In this document: piece by piece, positions 48,547-58,597 of the stretch
Position numbering within the stretch: position 1 is the stretch's first letter
Layout: each line of letters opens with the position of its first letter
Assembly: GCF_030818575.1 (NCBI RefSeq)
Contig: NZ_JAUTAL010000001.1
Location: 2,108,001-2,172,000 of the forward strand
Reading direction: 5' to 3'
DNA from: Chryseobacterium camelliae
GTDB lineage: Bacteria; Bacteroidota; Bacteroidia; Flavobacteriales; Weeksellaceae
Length of the DNA: 64,000 nt
Program-made: the position numbers and the translations under genes
Notes under the pieces: generated by a model
What the model was told of the DNA's origin: nothing
The model's database searches: none
Seen by the model: only the letters and a program-made list of their open reading frames with translations

Positions 48547-49058
48547 AAAAATCTCAAAGGGTATGCCACAAAAAAAACTGAATGACAATATAATAGCAAC
48601 CAATCAACAATCAAATCACTGATAATCAACAATTTAATATGTCGTTATTTTTATTTTAATAAATTTTACTTACACAAGCTACTATACAGTAATAATATTT
48701 TAACAATTACCAATATATATTAAAAAATTAATCAAAATAATGACTAAAAACGAATTTTAATCTAATTAAATATAATATTTAAATCATAAAATGAAAAATA
48801 AGAAAAATTTTCAATAGTAATAATCTATAAAATTAAATATGTTAAATTATCACCCATATTTAACAAATAACATCCTTACACTTCAAAGATTGGTCCGAAA
48901 TCCATACACAGCTGAAATCCCGCTAAGATCTGATATATCATCAGACATTTGAAAGGTTTTCTGCTGATAAGCATGGTATTGAAATTTAAATTTCTTATGG
49001 CCTGATATTTTCTTATCAATGATTTGATAAATAAATCGGATAATTTTTATCTGATATT
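48547..49058. other. AT-rich intergenic region
   Basis: About 510 bp of very AT-rich DNA between divergent genes. Partial dyads (TCTGAT..ATCAGA near 48930, TATCAATGATTTGATA near 49012) are visible; no gene. Confidence 0.5.
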
Positions 49059-49088
49059 TTGCTATTTTTTACTTTCTCACTAAATTTG
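49059..49088 (+). promoter_or_regulatory. Promoter of the 118-residue gene
   Basis: TTG (49059-49061), 19-bp spacer, TAAATTTG (49081-49088), full consensus, giving a leader of about 8 nt before ATG 49103. Confidence 0.75.
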
Positions 49089-49102
49089 TAAAAATCAAAT
49101 TC

Positions 49103-49459
49103 ATGAACTATAAGTTTGAATTAAAAGGGCCGGGATCTAGTTCTAACATTGTTTTTAATACTATTGTATTTGACTCATTCAAGATAAACATCATAGAAAG
49201 ATATGCAGGGCGCCCCAACGCTCTGAAATTGTCTCACGTTCTCTTCAAAGTACGGACGCTGGACGATCAGCTGATTAACCGCAAAGACGGCAACGTAAGG
49301 GTGAAAATTAAGGATGAAAATCTGGTAAAGTATAAAGACCTGATCAAGAAACTGTACTCGTATGACTATAAAAATAAGCTGATCAACCGTAAGGAAGCAG
49401 ATCAGGATTATGTCTATTTCATTCTGGACCTGGTTATCCGTAACTACCAGTTGAGTTAA
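49103..49459 (+). CDS. Hypothetical 118-residue protein
   Basis: Small, charged, with alternating strands and helices: MNYKFELKGPGSSSNIVFNT, RYAGRPNALKLSHVLFKVRT, then VRVKIKDENLVKYKDLIKKL and DYVYFILDLVIRNYQLS. No signal or TM segment. No family recognised. A full promoter with a nearly leaderless start and a strong terminator make it a real, probably well expressed single gene. Confidence 0.8.
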   Translation: MNYKFELKGPGSSSNIVFNTIVFDSFKINIIERYAGRPNALKLSHVLFKVRTLDDQLINRKDGNVRVKIKDENLVKYKDLIKKLYSYDYKNKLINRKEADQDYVYFILDLVIRNYQLS

Positions 49460-49592
49460 GATCCGTATCACTCATTTAACAGGCAGCTTGCTGTCTGAAT
49501 TGTTGGAGGGAGCTTATGGCTCCGGATCAGCATTTCATGCCGGAGAAACTGTTGGTAAGATATAAGTTCAGCTTTCCGGATAAATGAAAGAT

Positions 49593-49642
49593 AAAAATTT
49601 CCCGCAGGCCAGGATTGTTTACCTGATCTGCGGGAAATTTTT
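49593..49642. terminator. Bidirectional terminator
   Basis: 15-bp stem, AAAAATTTCCCGCAG (49593-49607) / CTGCGGGAAATTTTT (49628-49642), serving the convergent 118-residue gene and the esterase gene at 49678. Confidence 0.9.
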
Positions 49643-49677
49643 GTGCCCGGATGTTATGATCCGGATGCATTCCATAT

Positions 49678-50859
49678 TTATTCTGCCAGGTGATTCCGTT
49701 TAAGGAAAGCTGTTATCTCCGCCCAGGTCATCTGTCCCGCAATGGAGTTCGGGTTGGCATCATAGGCATGCTCTCCGTAAGGCATTTCCACATATGTGAC
49801 CGGAAGTTTCAGTTCCCTGGATTTCTTCACGAAATTCCTTATCGCTTCTACATTCACTACATGGTCAATTTCACCGGTCAGGATCAGTGTAGGAGAAATC
49901 CCTTCTGAAAGATGGTCAATAAGGTTCAGCTGCCGGAAGCGCTCCGGAAACTGGGCAGGACTTCCTCCCATATACTTATTCATCGGGTCATACAGGTCTA
50001 CGGTTTTTCCTTCCCGGAGTTTCTGGTACAGATCTGAAAGGCTGACCGGCGGGTACAGCGCAATAACAGCAGCTGGCGGAGCTACCCGGCTTCCGTCATA
50101 GGAATGGACAACACCGTCCCGTAAGCCTATATCAGCCTGCATCACAAGCCCTCCTCCCGCAGAACCGCCCACAAGGATCATTTTTGAAGGATCGATATTG
50201 AACTGCTGAGCATGTTTCCTGATGTAACTCATGCAGGTGGCTACGGAATTAACTGCACTTTCATATGTCTGGCGGTCTTTTTTTGCCAGAGGGTATTCAA
50301 TCCCGAAAGAAGTATAGCCCCTTTGCGTAAACCAGTTGGCCGCATATCCGAGTTGGTCCCGCTTCCCTTCGATAAAGGCCCCTCCGTGAACCAGCACAAC
50401 CGGAATCGTAGGTTTTCCTGAAGGATTGGCCGGACGGTACACATCAAAAAGCTGCTTTTCATTGTAGATCGTCAGGTAATGGTGGGTTTCATTAGGCCTG
50501 ATAGGTTTCTCATAGCCTTTAAGGCTTGTAATAACTGAGACCTTTGCATCATACCTGGTAGCTGTGCGGAGCATGATCAGCATAAAAATAAGCTGACCGG
50601 CCAGGAACAGGATGCCCAGAATCAGGTTAAACTTCCATATTTTCTTTCCTGTATCCTGTTTTTTAAAATACAGGAAAGCTATGATGCATAAGACCAGTGC
50701 AAGAAGGATAAATCTCGAATTGAACTGTGTTTCGAACAGGCTGCTGTACCCGCTTACATACATAGGCCATTTCAGGTAAACCGAAAGGGTTAAAAGTGTG
50801 CACAGAAGCAGGATGATCATCAGTATAACTGCAAAAAACAGGTTGATAAACTTTTTCAT
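49678..50859 (-). CDS. Membrane-anchored alpha/beta-hydrolase (esterase)
   Basis: 393 residues. Three TM helices fill the first 100 residues (LFFAVILMIILLLCTLLTLS, FILLALVLCIIAFLYF, LILGILFLAGQLIFMLIML). The catalytic domain follows: VVLVHGGAFIEGKRD oxyanion hole, MILVGGSAGGGLV with the GxSxG Ser, LTGEIDHVV and GEHAYD with the His. Similar to BD-FAE/acetyl-xylan-type carboxylesterases. It would remove acyl groups at the inner membrane's outer face. Last gene of the glycan locus, 20 nt after the GH3 gene. Confidence 0.9.
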   Translation of the reverse strand: MKKFINLFFAVILMIILLLCTLLTLSVYLKWPMYVSGYSSLFETQFNSRFILLALVLCIIAFLYFKKQDTGKKIWKFNLILGILFLAGQLIFMLIMLRTATRYDAKVSVITSLKGYEKPIRPNETHHYLTIYNEKQLFDVYRPANPSGKPTIPVVLVHGGAFIEGKRDQLGYAANWFTQRGYTSFGIEYPLAKKDRQTYESAVNSVATCMSYIRKHAQQFNIDPSKMILVGGSAGGGLVMQADIGLRDGVVHSYDGSRVAPPAAVIALYPPVSLSDLYQKLREGKTVDLYDPMNKYMGGSPAQFPERFRQLNLIDHLSEGISPTLILTGEIDHVVNVEAIRNFVKKSRELKLPVTYVEMPYGEHAYDANPNSIAGQMTWAEITAFLKRNHLAE

Positions 50860-50879
50860 TATGACGTTTTTATAAGATT

Positions 50880-53213
50880 TTAATTTTTGATTTCCTGAAA
50901 TTTTACATCAGGCTTCATGAGGTTTCCGGTTTTAAGGATAACTTCCGAAACGGAAATACGGAGACTTTTTTTCAGGACTATATTCTGCGATGAATTTCCG
51001 AGCCTTACCTCATAATTTCCGGGGGCCATTTCCCAGGATGAAGTTACGGAATTAAAGGAAGACAGATCATAATATGGGATGCTCATAGAGAAAGACTGCG
51101 ACTTACCGGGTTGAAGGTTTTCGGTCTTCACAAAAGACTTAAGTTCCTGGAGCGGATGGTCAAGACTTCCTTTCGGAGCAGAGATATACACTTGCGCAAC
51201 CTCTTTTCCCTGAACTTTTCCGGTATTGGTCACAGTAAAACTGACACGCAGCATTTTTGCGGCAGGGTCATCTTTTGTTTCCAGTCCCGAAAAGGCAAAA
51301 CTCGAATACGATAAGCCGTACCCAAACGGATAAGCAACAGGGACATGGAATGTATCATAATACCTGTACCCCACGTAAATGCCTTCATTATAAACAGAAT
51401 TTAACGGAAAATCCGCAGGAGTTCCAGGAAAAGATCCGGCAGAGGGCACATCTTTATAATCTCTTGGAAAGGTCTGGGCGAGTTTTCCGGACGGGTTCAC
51501 TTTGCCGGAGAGGATTTCCGCTACGGCATCCCCTGCCTCCTGACCGGGTTGCCAGGACAGCAACACTGCATCGGCAAGGTCTTTCCAGCTTTGGGTTTCG
51601 ATGACGCCTCCGATATTCATAATGATGATGAATTTCTTGTTCTTTCCGTGAAAAGCCCGGCTGATTTTTTCAATCATTGATTTTTCATCATCCTGAAGGT
51701 AAAAGTCAGATACAGGACGGTCACCGCTTTCGCCGGCATTCCTGCCAATGGTGAATATGGCGAAATCATTTTCCTCTGACGCCTTAACGATTTCCTGGTC
51801 GGAAAAATCCATTTCCCGGATCCTGATATATTTTGAAAGGCCGCCTTCACGTTTCCTCCTTTCGATCTGAAGACTGTCTTCCCGCCTGATATAAGGAAGA
51901 TACTTAACGGAAAGCCGGCGATCTATTTCAGAACCTTTATTTTTCAGGCCTTCCATTAATGAAATAACATAAGCCTCGTTTACGTCTCCGCTTCCGGTAC
52001 CGCCGGAAATAAAATTATAAGAGGTATTTCCGAAAAGCGCAATTTTCTTTCCGTTGAGCTTCACCGGAAGGCTGTTGTTTTTATTTTCGAGCAATACCAT
52101 ACTTTCTGTTGCGGCCTGCCGGGCAATCTGCGCATGGGCTTTCAGGTCAGGATGGTCAGAATAGCGGTAATTCCCGAAAACCGGTGACTGAACAATAATT
52201 TTCAAAATACGTCCGGCACTCTCATCCATGGCAGATTGTGTAAGTTTTCCGGATTTTGCCTGCCGAATAACTTCCTCAATCTGTTGCGGCGTTCCCGGCA
52301 TCAGCCAGTCGTTTCCGGCATTGATCTGTGCAGCCACATCAGAAACCTTGTTGGCACGCACCTCATCTTCGCTTCCATACCCCCCGAACCAGTCGGTCAT
52401 CACCAGGCCATTAAACTTCCACTCGTCCCTTAAAATACCGGTCAGCAGATCTTTATTCTCAGACGCATATACGCCGTTGATTTTATTGTAGGATGTCATT
52501 ATGGCCCATGGCTGCGCATTTTTAACCGCGATTTCAAAACCTTTAAGGTAGATTTCCCGCAACGCCCGCTGCGAGATATGTTCATTTACCCCAAAACGGT
52601 TGCTTTCCTGGTTGTTGGCTGCAAAATGCTTCAGGGTTGCCCCCACTCCATTGCTCTGAACGCCGTTGACATAAGCCGAAGCCATCGTTCCGCTTATGAG
52701 CGGATCTTCGGAAAAATACTCAAAGTTCCGGCCATTCAGCGGATTTCGCTGGATATTCATTCCCGGAGCAAGAAGCAGGTCTACGCCGTATTCTTTGGTC
52801 TCGTTGCCTATGGCATAGCCTATTTCCTTAACGAGTTCCGGATTCCAGCTGCTCGCCAGTGCCGTAGCAACAGGAAAAGCGGTGGCATAATATTTTTGGG
52901 TACTGCCGTCCCGCTCCGGCCGGATGCGGAGCCCGGCCGGACCGTCCGCCAGAATCAGTTCGGGAATATGGTATTTTGGGAATGCCTGGTTCTTGCCCGC
53001 ACTTCCGGGGACTTTCATTTTCGGGGGATCAGGTAGTTTAGTGAGTCCTACCCATCCCGGCATGCCGGTTCCCACCAAAAGCCTGGCTTTTTCTTCAATG
53101 CTCATTGAGCGAACGACATCTTTAACAGCAGTTTTGCCCAACTGTGACTGTTGGGCAGAAACTGCAACGGATACCGTTGAAACAAAAATAAAACTGATAT
53201 ATGAGAAACGCAT
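50880..53213 (-). CDS. Glycoside hydrolase family 3 (beta-glucosidase type)
   Basis: 777 residues. Signal peptide MRFSYISFIFVSTVSVAVSA. The N-terminal barrel holds LILADGPAGLRIRPERDG, GVGATLKHFAANNQESNR and the nucleophile Asp274 in GLVMTDWFGGYG. The C-terminal domain (KKIALFGNTSYNFISGGTGS, TIGRNAGESGDRP) carries the acid/base, and a fibronectin III-like domain ends the protein. Exported, probably periplasmic. It would release beta-linked glucose or xylose from oligosaccharides or glycosides taken in by the adjacent TonB receptor, 4 nt upstream. Confidence 0.93.
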   Translation of the reverse strand: MRFSYISFIFVSTVSVAVSAQQSQLGKTAVKDVVRSMSIEEKARLLVGTGMPGWVGLTKLPDPPKMKVPGSAGKNQAFPKYHIPELILADGPAGLRIRPERDGSTQKYYATAFPVATALASSWNPELVKEIGYAIGNETKEYGVDLLLAPGMNIQRNPLNGRNFEYFSEDPLISGTMASAYVNGVQSNGVGATLKHFAANNQESNRFGVNEHISQRALREIYLKGFEIAVKNAQPWAIMTSYNKINGVYASENKDLLTGILRDEWKFNGLVMTDWFGGYGSEDEVRANKVSDVAAQINAGNDWLMPGTPQQIEEVIRQAKSGKLTQSAMDESAGRILKIIVQSPVFGNYRYSDHPDLKAHAQIARQAATESMVLLENKNNSLPVKLNGKKIALFGNTSYNFISGGTGSGDVNEAYVISLMEGLKNKGSEIDRRLSVKYLPYIRREDSLQIERRKREGGLSKYIRIREMDFSDQEIVKASEENDFAIFTIGRNAGESGDRPVSDFYLQDDEKSMIEKISRAFHGKNKKFIIIMNIGGVIETQSWKDLADAVLLSWQPGQEAGDAVAEILSGKVNPSGKLAQTFPRDYKDVPSAGSFPGTPADFPLNSVYNEGIYVGYRYYDTFHVPVAYPFGYGLSYSSFAFSGLETKDDPAAKMLRVSFTVTNTGKVQGKEVAQVYISAPKGSLDHPLQELKSFVKTENLQPGKSQSFSMSIPYYDLSSFNSVTSSWEMAPGNYEVRLGNSSQNIVLKKSLRISVSEVILKTGNLMKPDVKFQEIKN

Positions 53214-53216
53214 GAT

Positions 53217-55931
53217 TTAAAATTTGTAAGTAACAGTTAGGTATCCCGAAGTCGGTGGAATCGCCACAGTGAAATAAGGCGTATTGTTCGCGACCGCCGC
53301 ATCGTATTCCGCCTGCGTAAAGCTTTCAAATCCTGCCAGCTGCTGTACCAGGGATCCCGGGCGCTGATAGCTCATTACCCCGTATTTATTCAGGATATTA
53401 TTGACGTTGATAATAGCACTCAGGTTTTTCGTAAAATTATACCCTACTCCGAGGTCGAACTGGGAAAATGCAGGCAACTTATAAATATTGGTATTGCTGC
53501 CCTCCCTTTCGCCGAGGTAACTCCAGGTAACGAATGCGAAAGCATTGCCTATCGTGAGATTCGGGGTGATGTTGGCAATGATCTTCGGAGTATAGGCAAC
53601 GGTGGTTCCGGAATAGGAAACAATCTGGTCGTCGGCAATTCCCGGCTTGTTGAGATTCCAGTAGAAGCCTTTTTTTACTTTAGGGTCCTGCAGGGTAAGC
53701 ACGGCACGGATGGTAAAATGGGAACTGGGTTTTATATTGGTTTCCACTTCCACGCCCCACGTTTCATTTTCATTGTATAGCGTGGGTGTGGTATAGAATC
53801 CTCCGGCACCGTTATCCGCCATAGCTCCTACCGGGATATTTTTCAGAACACTATAGAATGGCGTTACGAAGGCATCAAAGTAAGTCGTCTTTGCTTTCAG
53901 CCCCATCTCAGCCTGCTGGGTTTTCCTGGACTGCGGGTTCAGCAAGCCGATGGTTTCTTCCCTGTTGGAGGCAAAGAAAATATCCAGATCCGGGGCTTTG
54001 CTTCCCTGGGAATACCTGCCGTAAACGGCAAACTTATTATTGAACTTATAGTTAACGGCCGCAGAATAGGAAAAATTATCGATCTGACGGCTGTAGCTCA
54101 CATTGGTGAGCCGTACCAGGGTATTGTTGTCGTAAATAGTATATGGATTATTATCAGGTCCGCCTTGCAGGGATACTGTTCCGTTCTGTGTTGCCGTATT
54201 GGTCAGGAAAGTTCGTGTGTTGTCTCCTTTGATCCATACTTTTTCATAGCGTACCCCCCAGTCTACCGTCAGGTTTTCGGTAATATCCCAGGTATGCCCG
54301 AAGAATGCGGCCCCCTGTTGCTGTTTTGCCCGGAATTCCAGTAAATCTCCCGTGCTTCCCGCTCCCTGGGCGAAACCATCCTTATTTGTTACCTTAAAGG
54401 CTCCGGGAATCAGGTTAAAGGGATTGGAAGCGGTAGGATACAATAATCCGCCGGTGAAATCCAGTGTCAGCATTCTCGGACGGTTTTCCAGTGTGGTGAG
54501 TGCAATCCCATTGATTCCGGAAAACCTCCAGACATCGGAATAACCGTAATAGCCTCCGAAAGAAAAATTCATATTCCTCCATTTCTTATTGATGGTCAGC
54601 TGGGACATGGATTCCTTTACTTTATTCTCATAAAAGTTCAGGGGTGATAAGATGATGGAATTATTCTGTACATTTTGCCCGGGCAACAGATTTTTGGTCA
54701 CATTGTAGGTAACACCGGTAGCACCTACTCCTGCATTCACAGAAGCCAGCTCCTGGCCGGTAAGGGCATCACGGAAAGAATAAGTTCCCACTCCGACAGT
54801 TCCCATCAGCAAAGCATAAGGCACGTTATCCGTAAGGGAAGTAACAAAGGTATTCCCGATGCTGTTCTGGGCTACGCTGTTATCGGCGTACTTGCTGGTC
54901 AGGAACAGTTTCCAGTCATTTCCAAGGTCATGGTCCCAGTTAACAGCCACAGATCTGTATTGGTTCCCGACCAGTCTTCCGGAATTGAAATCCACATTCC
55001 CGCCATGAATAAAATCCTGTGAATTGTACTGCAGTTTTGGGATCAACAGCGAAGAACTGCTGCTGAAACCTTCCGCAGGTTCAGGATCCGTATAGCTTCT
55101 TGTAGGGATGAGCTGTGCATATCCGTTATGGTCATTCAGGTATTTCAGGAATACCTTGACGCTGCCGCGGTTATATTTCTTCATGATATTGGCTTTCACC
55201 TGCCCTCCGTTATTAAAAGGATACCCGGGATACCTGGCTCCCAGGTCATAGCGGTAGAATCCACCGATATTGTAGAACCAGTTGTCTCCCAGCGGTCCGC
55301 CGAAATCGGCATCGATCCTGTGGAAACCGGAATTGTCAGCTCCCTGTACCCCATACTTTGCCCGGATTTCACCGGAGAATTTATTACCGCCGGTTTTAGA
55401 TATGTAATTGAAAATCCCCCCCGGCGCATTGGCAGCCGTAATGGAAGCCGGTCCGCCACGTACGGCGTCAATCTGTGTTATGGTAGCATCTGCCCTCAGG
55501 AAAAAATCGGGGCCGTAATTAAAATAAGTGGTATTGGTAACCGGGAGGCCGTCTTCCTGCATAGAAATGTATTCATAGGCGAAAGTCCCGTCTGCAGATC
55601 CTGCGGAAATCCCCCGTGAGGAAACATTATTCCGGATTTCGCCTAGGGAGGAGTTCACATAAACTCCGGGAACATTTTTCAGCAGGTCCGCGGCACTGTT
55701 GGGAACCTGGCGTTCGATCAGTTCGCTCTTCAGCACCGAAATAGCGACCGGGGCGTTCATCCGCGTCCTTTTATCGAATACCCCGGTGACAATCACTTCA
55801 TCAATATTGGCTGTTTTCGTGGTATCAGCCTTTTTCTGCTCTTGTGCTTGTGCCAGTACCGTTGCAGAAGCAGTAAAAAAAAGCAGTGCAATGCTTATTT
55901 TAGAATGCAGTACTTGAGTTGTTCTCTTCAT
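53217..55931 (-). CDS. TonB-dependent outer membrane receptor
   Basis: 904 residues. Signal peptide ISIALLFFTASATVLAQAQE. IDEVIVTGVFDKR begins the plug domain (VAISVLKSELIERQVPNSAA with DLLKNVPGVYVNSS, RGGPASITAANAPGGIFNYI), followed by a 22-strand barrel ending in Phe (TSGYLTVTYKF), the outer-membrane targeting signature. It lacks the N-terminal carboxypeptidase-like domain and the SusD partner of SusC-type receptors, so it belongs to the simpler TonB receptors, whose cargo may be an oligosaccharide or glycoside. The GH3 gene is 4 nt downstream. Confidence 0.95.
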   Translation of the reverse strand: MKRTTQVLHSKISIALLFFTASATVLAQAQEQKKADTTKTANIDEVIVTGVFDKRTRMNAPVAISVLKSELIERQVPNSAADLLKNVPGVYVNSSLGEIRNNVSSRGISAGSADGTFAYEYISMQEDGLPVTNTTYFNYGPDFFLRADATITQIDAVRGGPASITAANAPGGIFNYISKTGGNKFSGEIRAKYGVQGADNSGFHRIDADFGGPLGDNWFYNIGGFYRYDLGARYPGYPFNNGGQVKANIMKKYNRGSVKVFLKYLNDHNGYAQLIPTRSYTDPEPAEGFSSSSSLLIPKLQYNSQDFIHGGNVDFNSGRLVGNQYRSVAVNWDHDLGNDWKLFLTSKYADNSVAQNSIGNTFVTSLTDNVPYALLMGTVGVGTYSFRDALTGQELASVNAGVGATGVTYNVTKNLLPGQNVQNNSIILSPLNFYENKVKESMSQLTINKKWRNMNFSFGGYYGYSDVWRFSGINGIALTTLENRPRMLTLDFTGGLLYPTASNPFNLIPGAFKVTNKDGFAQGAGSTGDLLEFRAKQQQGAAFFGHTWDITENLTVDWGVRYEKVWIKGDNTRTFLTNTATQNGTVSLQGGPDNNPYTIYDNNTLVRLTNVSYSRQIDNFSYSAAVNYKFNNKFAVYGRYSQGSKAPDLDIFFASNREETIGLLNPQSRKTQQAEMGLKAKTTYFDAFVTPFYSVLKNIPVGAMADNGAGGFYTTPTLYNENETWGVEVETNIKPSSHFTIRAVLTLQDPKVKKGFYWNLNKPGIADDQIVSYSGTTVAYTPKIIANITPNLTIGNAFAFVTWSYLGEREGSNTNIYKLPAFSQFDLGVGYNFTKNLSAIINVNNILNKYGVMSYQRPGSLVQQLAGFESFTQAEYDAAVANNTPYFTVAIPPTSGYLTVTYKF

Positions 55932-55940
55932 AATAAATCG

Positions 55941-56832
55941 TTAGTTGATTCCATATTTATTTAACCAGACAGCCATGTCCGTGAACACCGTCTGCTGGTC
56001 TGCAGGTTTTTTCTCGATTTGATGGCCGGCACCGGGAACTACCACCAGCTTGTAAGGGGTACCCTTGGCTTTCAGTGCTTTTTCAAGGATATAGGCCTGC
56101 GGGATTGGCACTACCTCATCTTTGTCCCCATGGATGATCATTATCGGGATTTTGTTCACGTAGGCTACAGGGCTTGTTTTGGCATAGGCAGCCGGAATTG
56201 CATCTCCTGGATTCCATACGGTAGTATTCCCTGACATTTTATCCAGGACTTCAAAAAGATTGGCAGCCTTAACATATTTTAGGGTTTCGACATCGGTGAA
56301 ATCTACCGGCCCGCAACGTTCTATAATCGTCTTGATGTCCGGGTTTTTCGTATATGCATACATCATTGAAACATGAGCTCCGGAGCTTCCTCCGGTAATG
56401 GAGAAGCCGCTGCTGCGGGTATTCCATTCTTTTGAATGATCGGAAAGGTATTTTACCACATGGTCCACATCATCCAGGAGCTCCGGAAAGGTGCGTATCT
56501 TCTTTATTGGCATACCGGTAATTGATATTGGCCACCGCAATACCATGGGAAACCAGGTATTCGGAAAGCTGATTGTCAAATTTACGGTCTCCCTGGGTCC
56601 AGGCTCCGCCATGGATATTAATCACAAAGGCTGATTTCGGGGAACGGTCTTCCGGAAGGTAAACATCCATTACGTTTCTTTCAAAATCCCCATACCGCAC
56701 ATCTTTCAGGACTTCAGAAGACCAGCGGTGCTGTGACGAGGAAGTTTTCTCAGGCGTTTTCGTTGCTGTAGAGCATGAGGCTGCACCGGTTAGGGCCAGT
56801 GCAAGCATAAGGGTTTTACAATAATTTATCAT
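55941..56832 (-). pseudogene. Lipoprotein alpha/beta-hydrolase with a frameshift
   Basis: The first frame (56832 to about 56490) has a lipoprotein signal (LMLALALTGAASCSTATK), FVINIHGGAWTQGDRKFDN, and breaks after ANKEDTH. Skipping one base in the run at 56490-56491 continues FPELLDDVDHVVKYLSDHSK in the second frame with the nucleophile GGSSGAHVSMMYAY, HGDKDEVVPIPQA and GAGHQ, ending at 55941. Together they make a full-length BD-FAE type esterase. A true +1 insertion or a sequencing error. It lies between the TonB receptor and CoA ligase genes in the glycan locus. Confidence 0.85.
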
Positions 56833-56842
56833 ATGATCTTTT

Positions 56843-58366
56843 TTATGTTTTTAAAAGTTTTTTAAGGATTTTCCCGGTGGCACTTAAGGGAAGTTCTTCG
56901 ATGAACTCAATGATCCGGGGGTATTTGTATGCCGCAATCCTCTGTTTGGTCCATGCTATAATGTCACTTTCAGAAGCGGTACTTCCCGGCTTTTTTACCA
57001 CAAAGGCCTTTATTTCTTCCCCCAGCTTTTCATCCGGATGGCCTACTACGGCTACCAGGGAAATATCGGGATGCTTGATCATCAATTCTTCCACTTCCCG
57101 CGGATATACATTCATGCCGCCACGGATGATCAATTCCTTTTTCCGGTCGACGATAAAAAAGAACCCGTCATGATCTTTTACCGCTATATCTCCGGAAAAG
57201 AGCCAGCCGTCTTTCAGAACTTCGGCGGTTTCCTCAGGCCTCCTGTAATACGATTTCATGACATTGGGACCCCGGAATATCAGCTCTCCCTTTTCACCTT
57301 CCGGAAGCTCATTTCCTTCATCGTCTACGATCCTGACGTCCACACCCCAGATCGGGGTGCCGATGGAACCGGCTTTTACACCTACTTCAAGCTGGTTGAA
57401 TGTAACGACCGGTGATCCCTCAGACATGCCATAGCCTTCAATGATAGGAACGCCGAACCTGCCTTTGAATTCGTCAATAATTTTTCCAGGAAGCGAAGCT
57501 CCGCCTGAGATGCAGATCCTGAGTCCTTTAATGGTATTCCTGTTTTCTTCGGAATCCTCTTCATTCAGGAGAGACCAGTACATGGAGGGCACGCCGGCGA
57601 AGATCCGGATGTTAAATGTCCTGATAAGCTGGTAAACCGTTTTAGCCTCGAATTTCGGAAGCAGGATAAGGTGCAGGGATTTGCGGATGCCCGCAAGCAT
57701 CATCACGGTTAGCCCGAAAATATGGAACAGAGGAAGTACGACCAGCTGGGCCTCAAATTCTTTGGACCCTACTACTCCCGTACAGGTTTCGGCATTGGAA
57801 AACAGATTGATATGGGACAGCTCTGCGCCTTTAGGTTTGCCGGTGGTTCCGGAAGTATAGAGGATCACCGCCGTATCTTCCGCGGAGGTCATTCGGCACT
57901 CAAAAGATTCTTCCTCATCCTTCATGAAGTCATCTAGGCTGAGGATATCACCTGAAACAGGCCCGATGCCTATAAAATGCTTACAGCTTTCTGTTTTATC
58001 AAAACCTTCTTTACCAAACTGTCCGGTCGGCAGCTCAGGTGTTCCGGCAAAGCAGAAAAACAGGATGCTTTCAGAATCTGAAAGATGGTAGCTGATTTCA
58101 TCTGCCTTCATCAGGATGCTCAGAGGCACCACGGAGGCACCGGTTTTCAGGATGCCGAAAAAAATCACGGCAAACTGAGGAATGTTCGGGCACAGAAGAG
58201 CGACCTTATCCCCATGGCCAATGCCTTTCTTAGCCAGTGCATGGGCTACCTGGCAGATCTTTTTATGGAAGACCTCATAGGTTAAAGTGGTTACCCCGGA
58301 ACTTAAGGCATGTCTTTCGGGGTTCCTTTTAGCACTCTGTTCCACTAAAAATGATAGGTTCAGCAT
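56843..58366 (-). CDS. Acyl/aryl-CoA ligase (AMP-binding)
   Basis: 507 residues from ATG 58366; a TTG-initiated frame adds ten residues. VILYTSGTTGKPKGAELSH is the P-loop, FGVPIIEGYGMSEGSPVV the adenylate motif, WLFSGDIAVKDHDGFFFIVD the hinge and AYKYPRIIEFIEELPLSATG with KILK the C-terminal catalytic Lys. It activates a carboxylic acid with ATP and CoA. In a locus with three esterases, the acid could be a hydroxycinnamate or a fatty acid released from a sugar. Cytoplasmic. Confidence 0.92.
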   Translation of the reverse strand: MLNLSFLVEQSAKRNPERHALSSGVTTLTYEVFHKKICQVAHALAKKGIGHGDKVALLCPNIPQFAVIFFGILKTGASVVPLSILMKADEISYHLSDSESILFFCFAGTPELPTGQFGKEGFDKTESCKHFIGIGPVSGDILSLDDFMKDEEESFECRMTSAEDTAVILYTSGTTGKPKGAELSHINLFSNAETCTGVVGSKEFEAQLVVLPLFHIFGLTVMMLAGIRKSLHLILLPKFEAKTVYQLIRTFNIRIFAGVPSMYWSLLNEEDSEENRNTIKGLRICISGGASLPGKIIDEFKGRFGVPIIEGYGMSEGSPVVTFNQLEVGVKAGSIGTPIWGVDVRIVDDEGNELPEGEKGELIFRGPNVMKSYYRRPEETAEVLKDGWLFSGDIAVKDHDGFFFIVDRKKELIIRGGMNVYPREVEELMIKHPDISLVAVVGHPDEKLGEEIKAFVVKKPGSTASESDIIAWTKQRIAAYKYPRIIEFIEELPLSATGKILKKLLKT

Positions 58367-58532
58367 AGAATCCGTTAATATTGGGTTAACATTCAAACGA
58401 AAAAGCCTTTATACAGGCACTTTCCGTGTTTCTTTATCTTAACTCCAAATTAATCATCTCACTGACAGGCAATGAAACGAAAAGGAAATTTCATGATACG
58501 AAAAAGGAATTTGTAATAGGGTGTATAATGCA

Positions 58533-58579
58533 ACGAACGCTCAAAAACACACTAATAATAATGGTTGATGAGCGTTCGT
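58533..58579. other. 10-bp inverted repeat between AraC and CoA ligase genes
   Basis: ACGAACGCTC (58533-58542) and GAGCGTTCGT (58570-58579), 27 nt apart. No U-run. A possible operator or factor-assisted terminator. Confidence 0.45.
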
Positions 58580-58597
58580 GTATTACTGTTTAATTTT

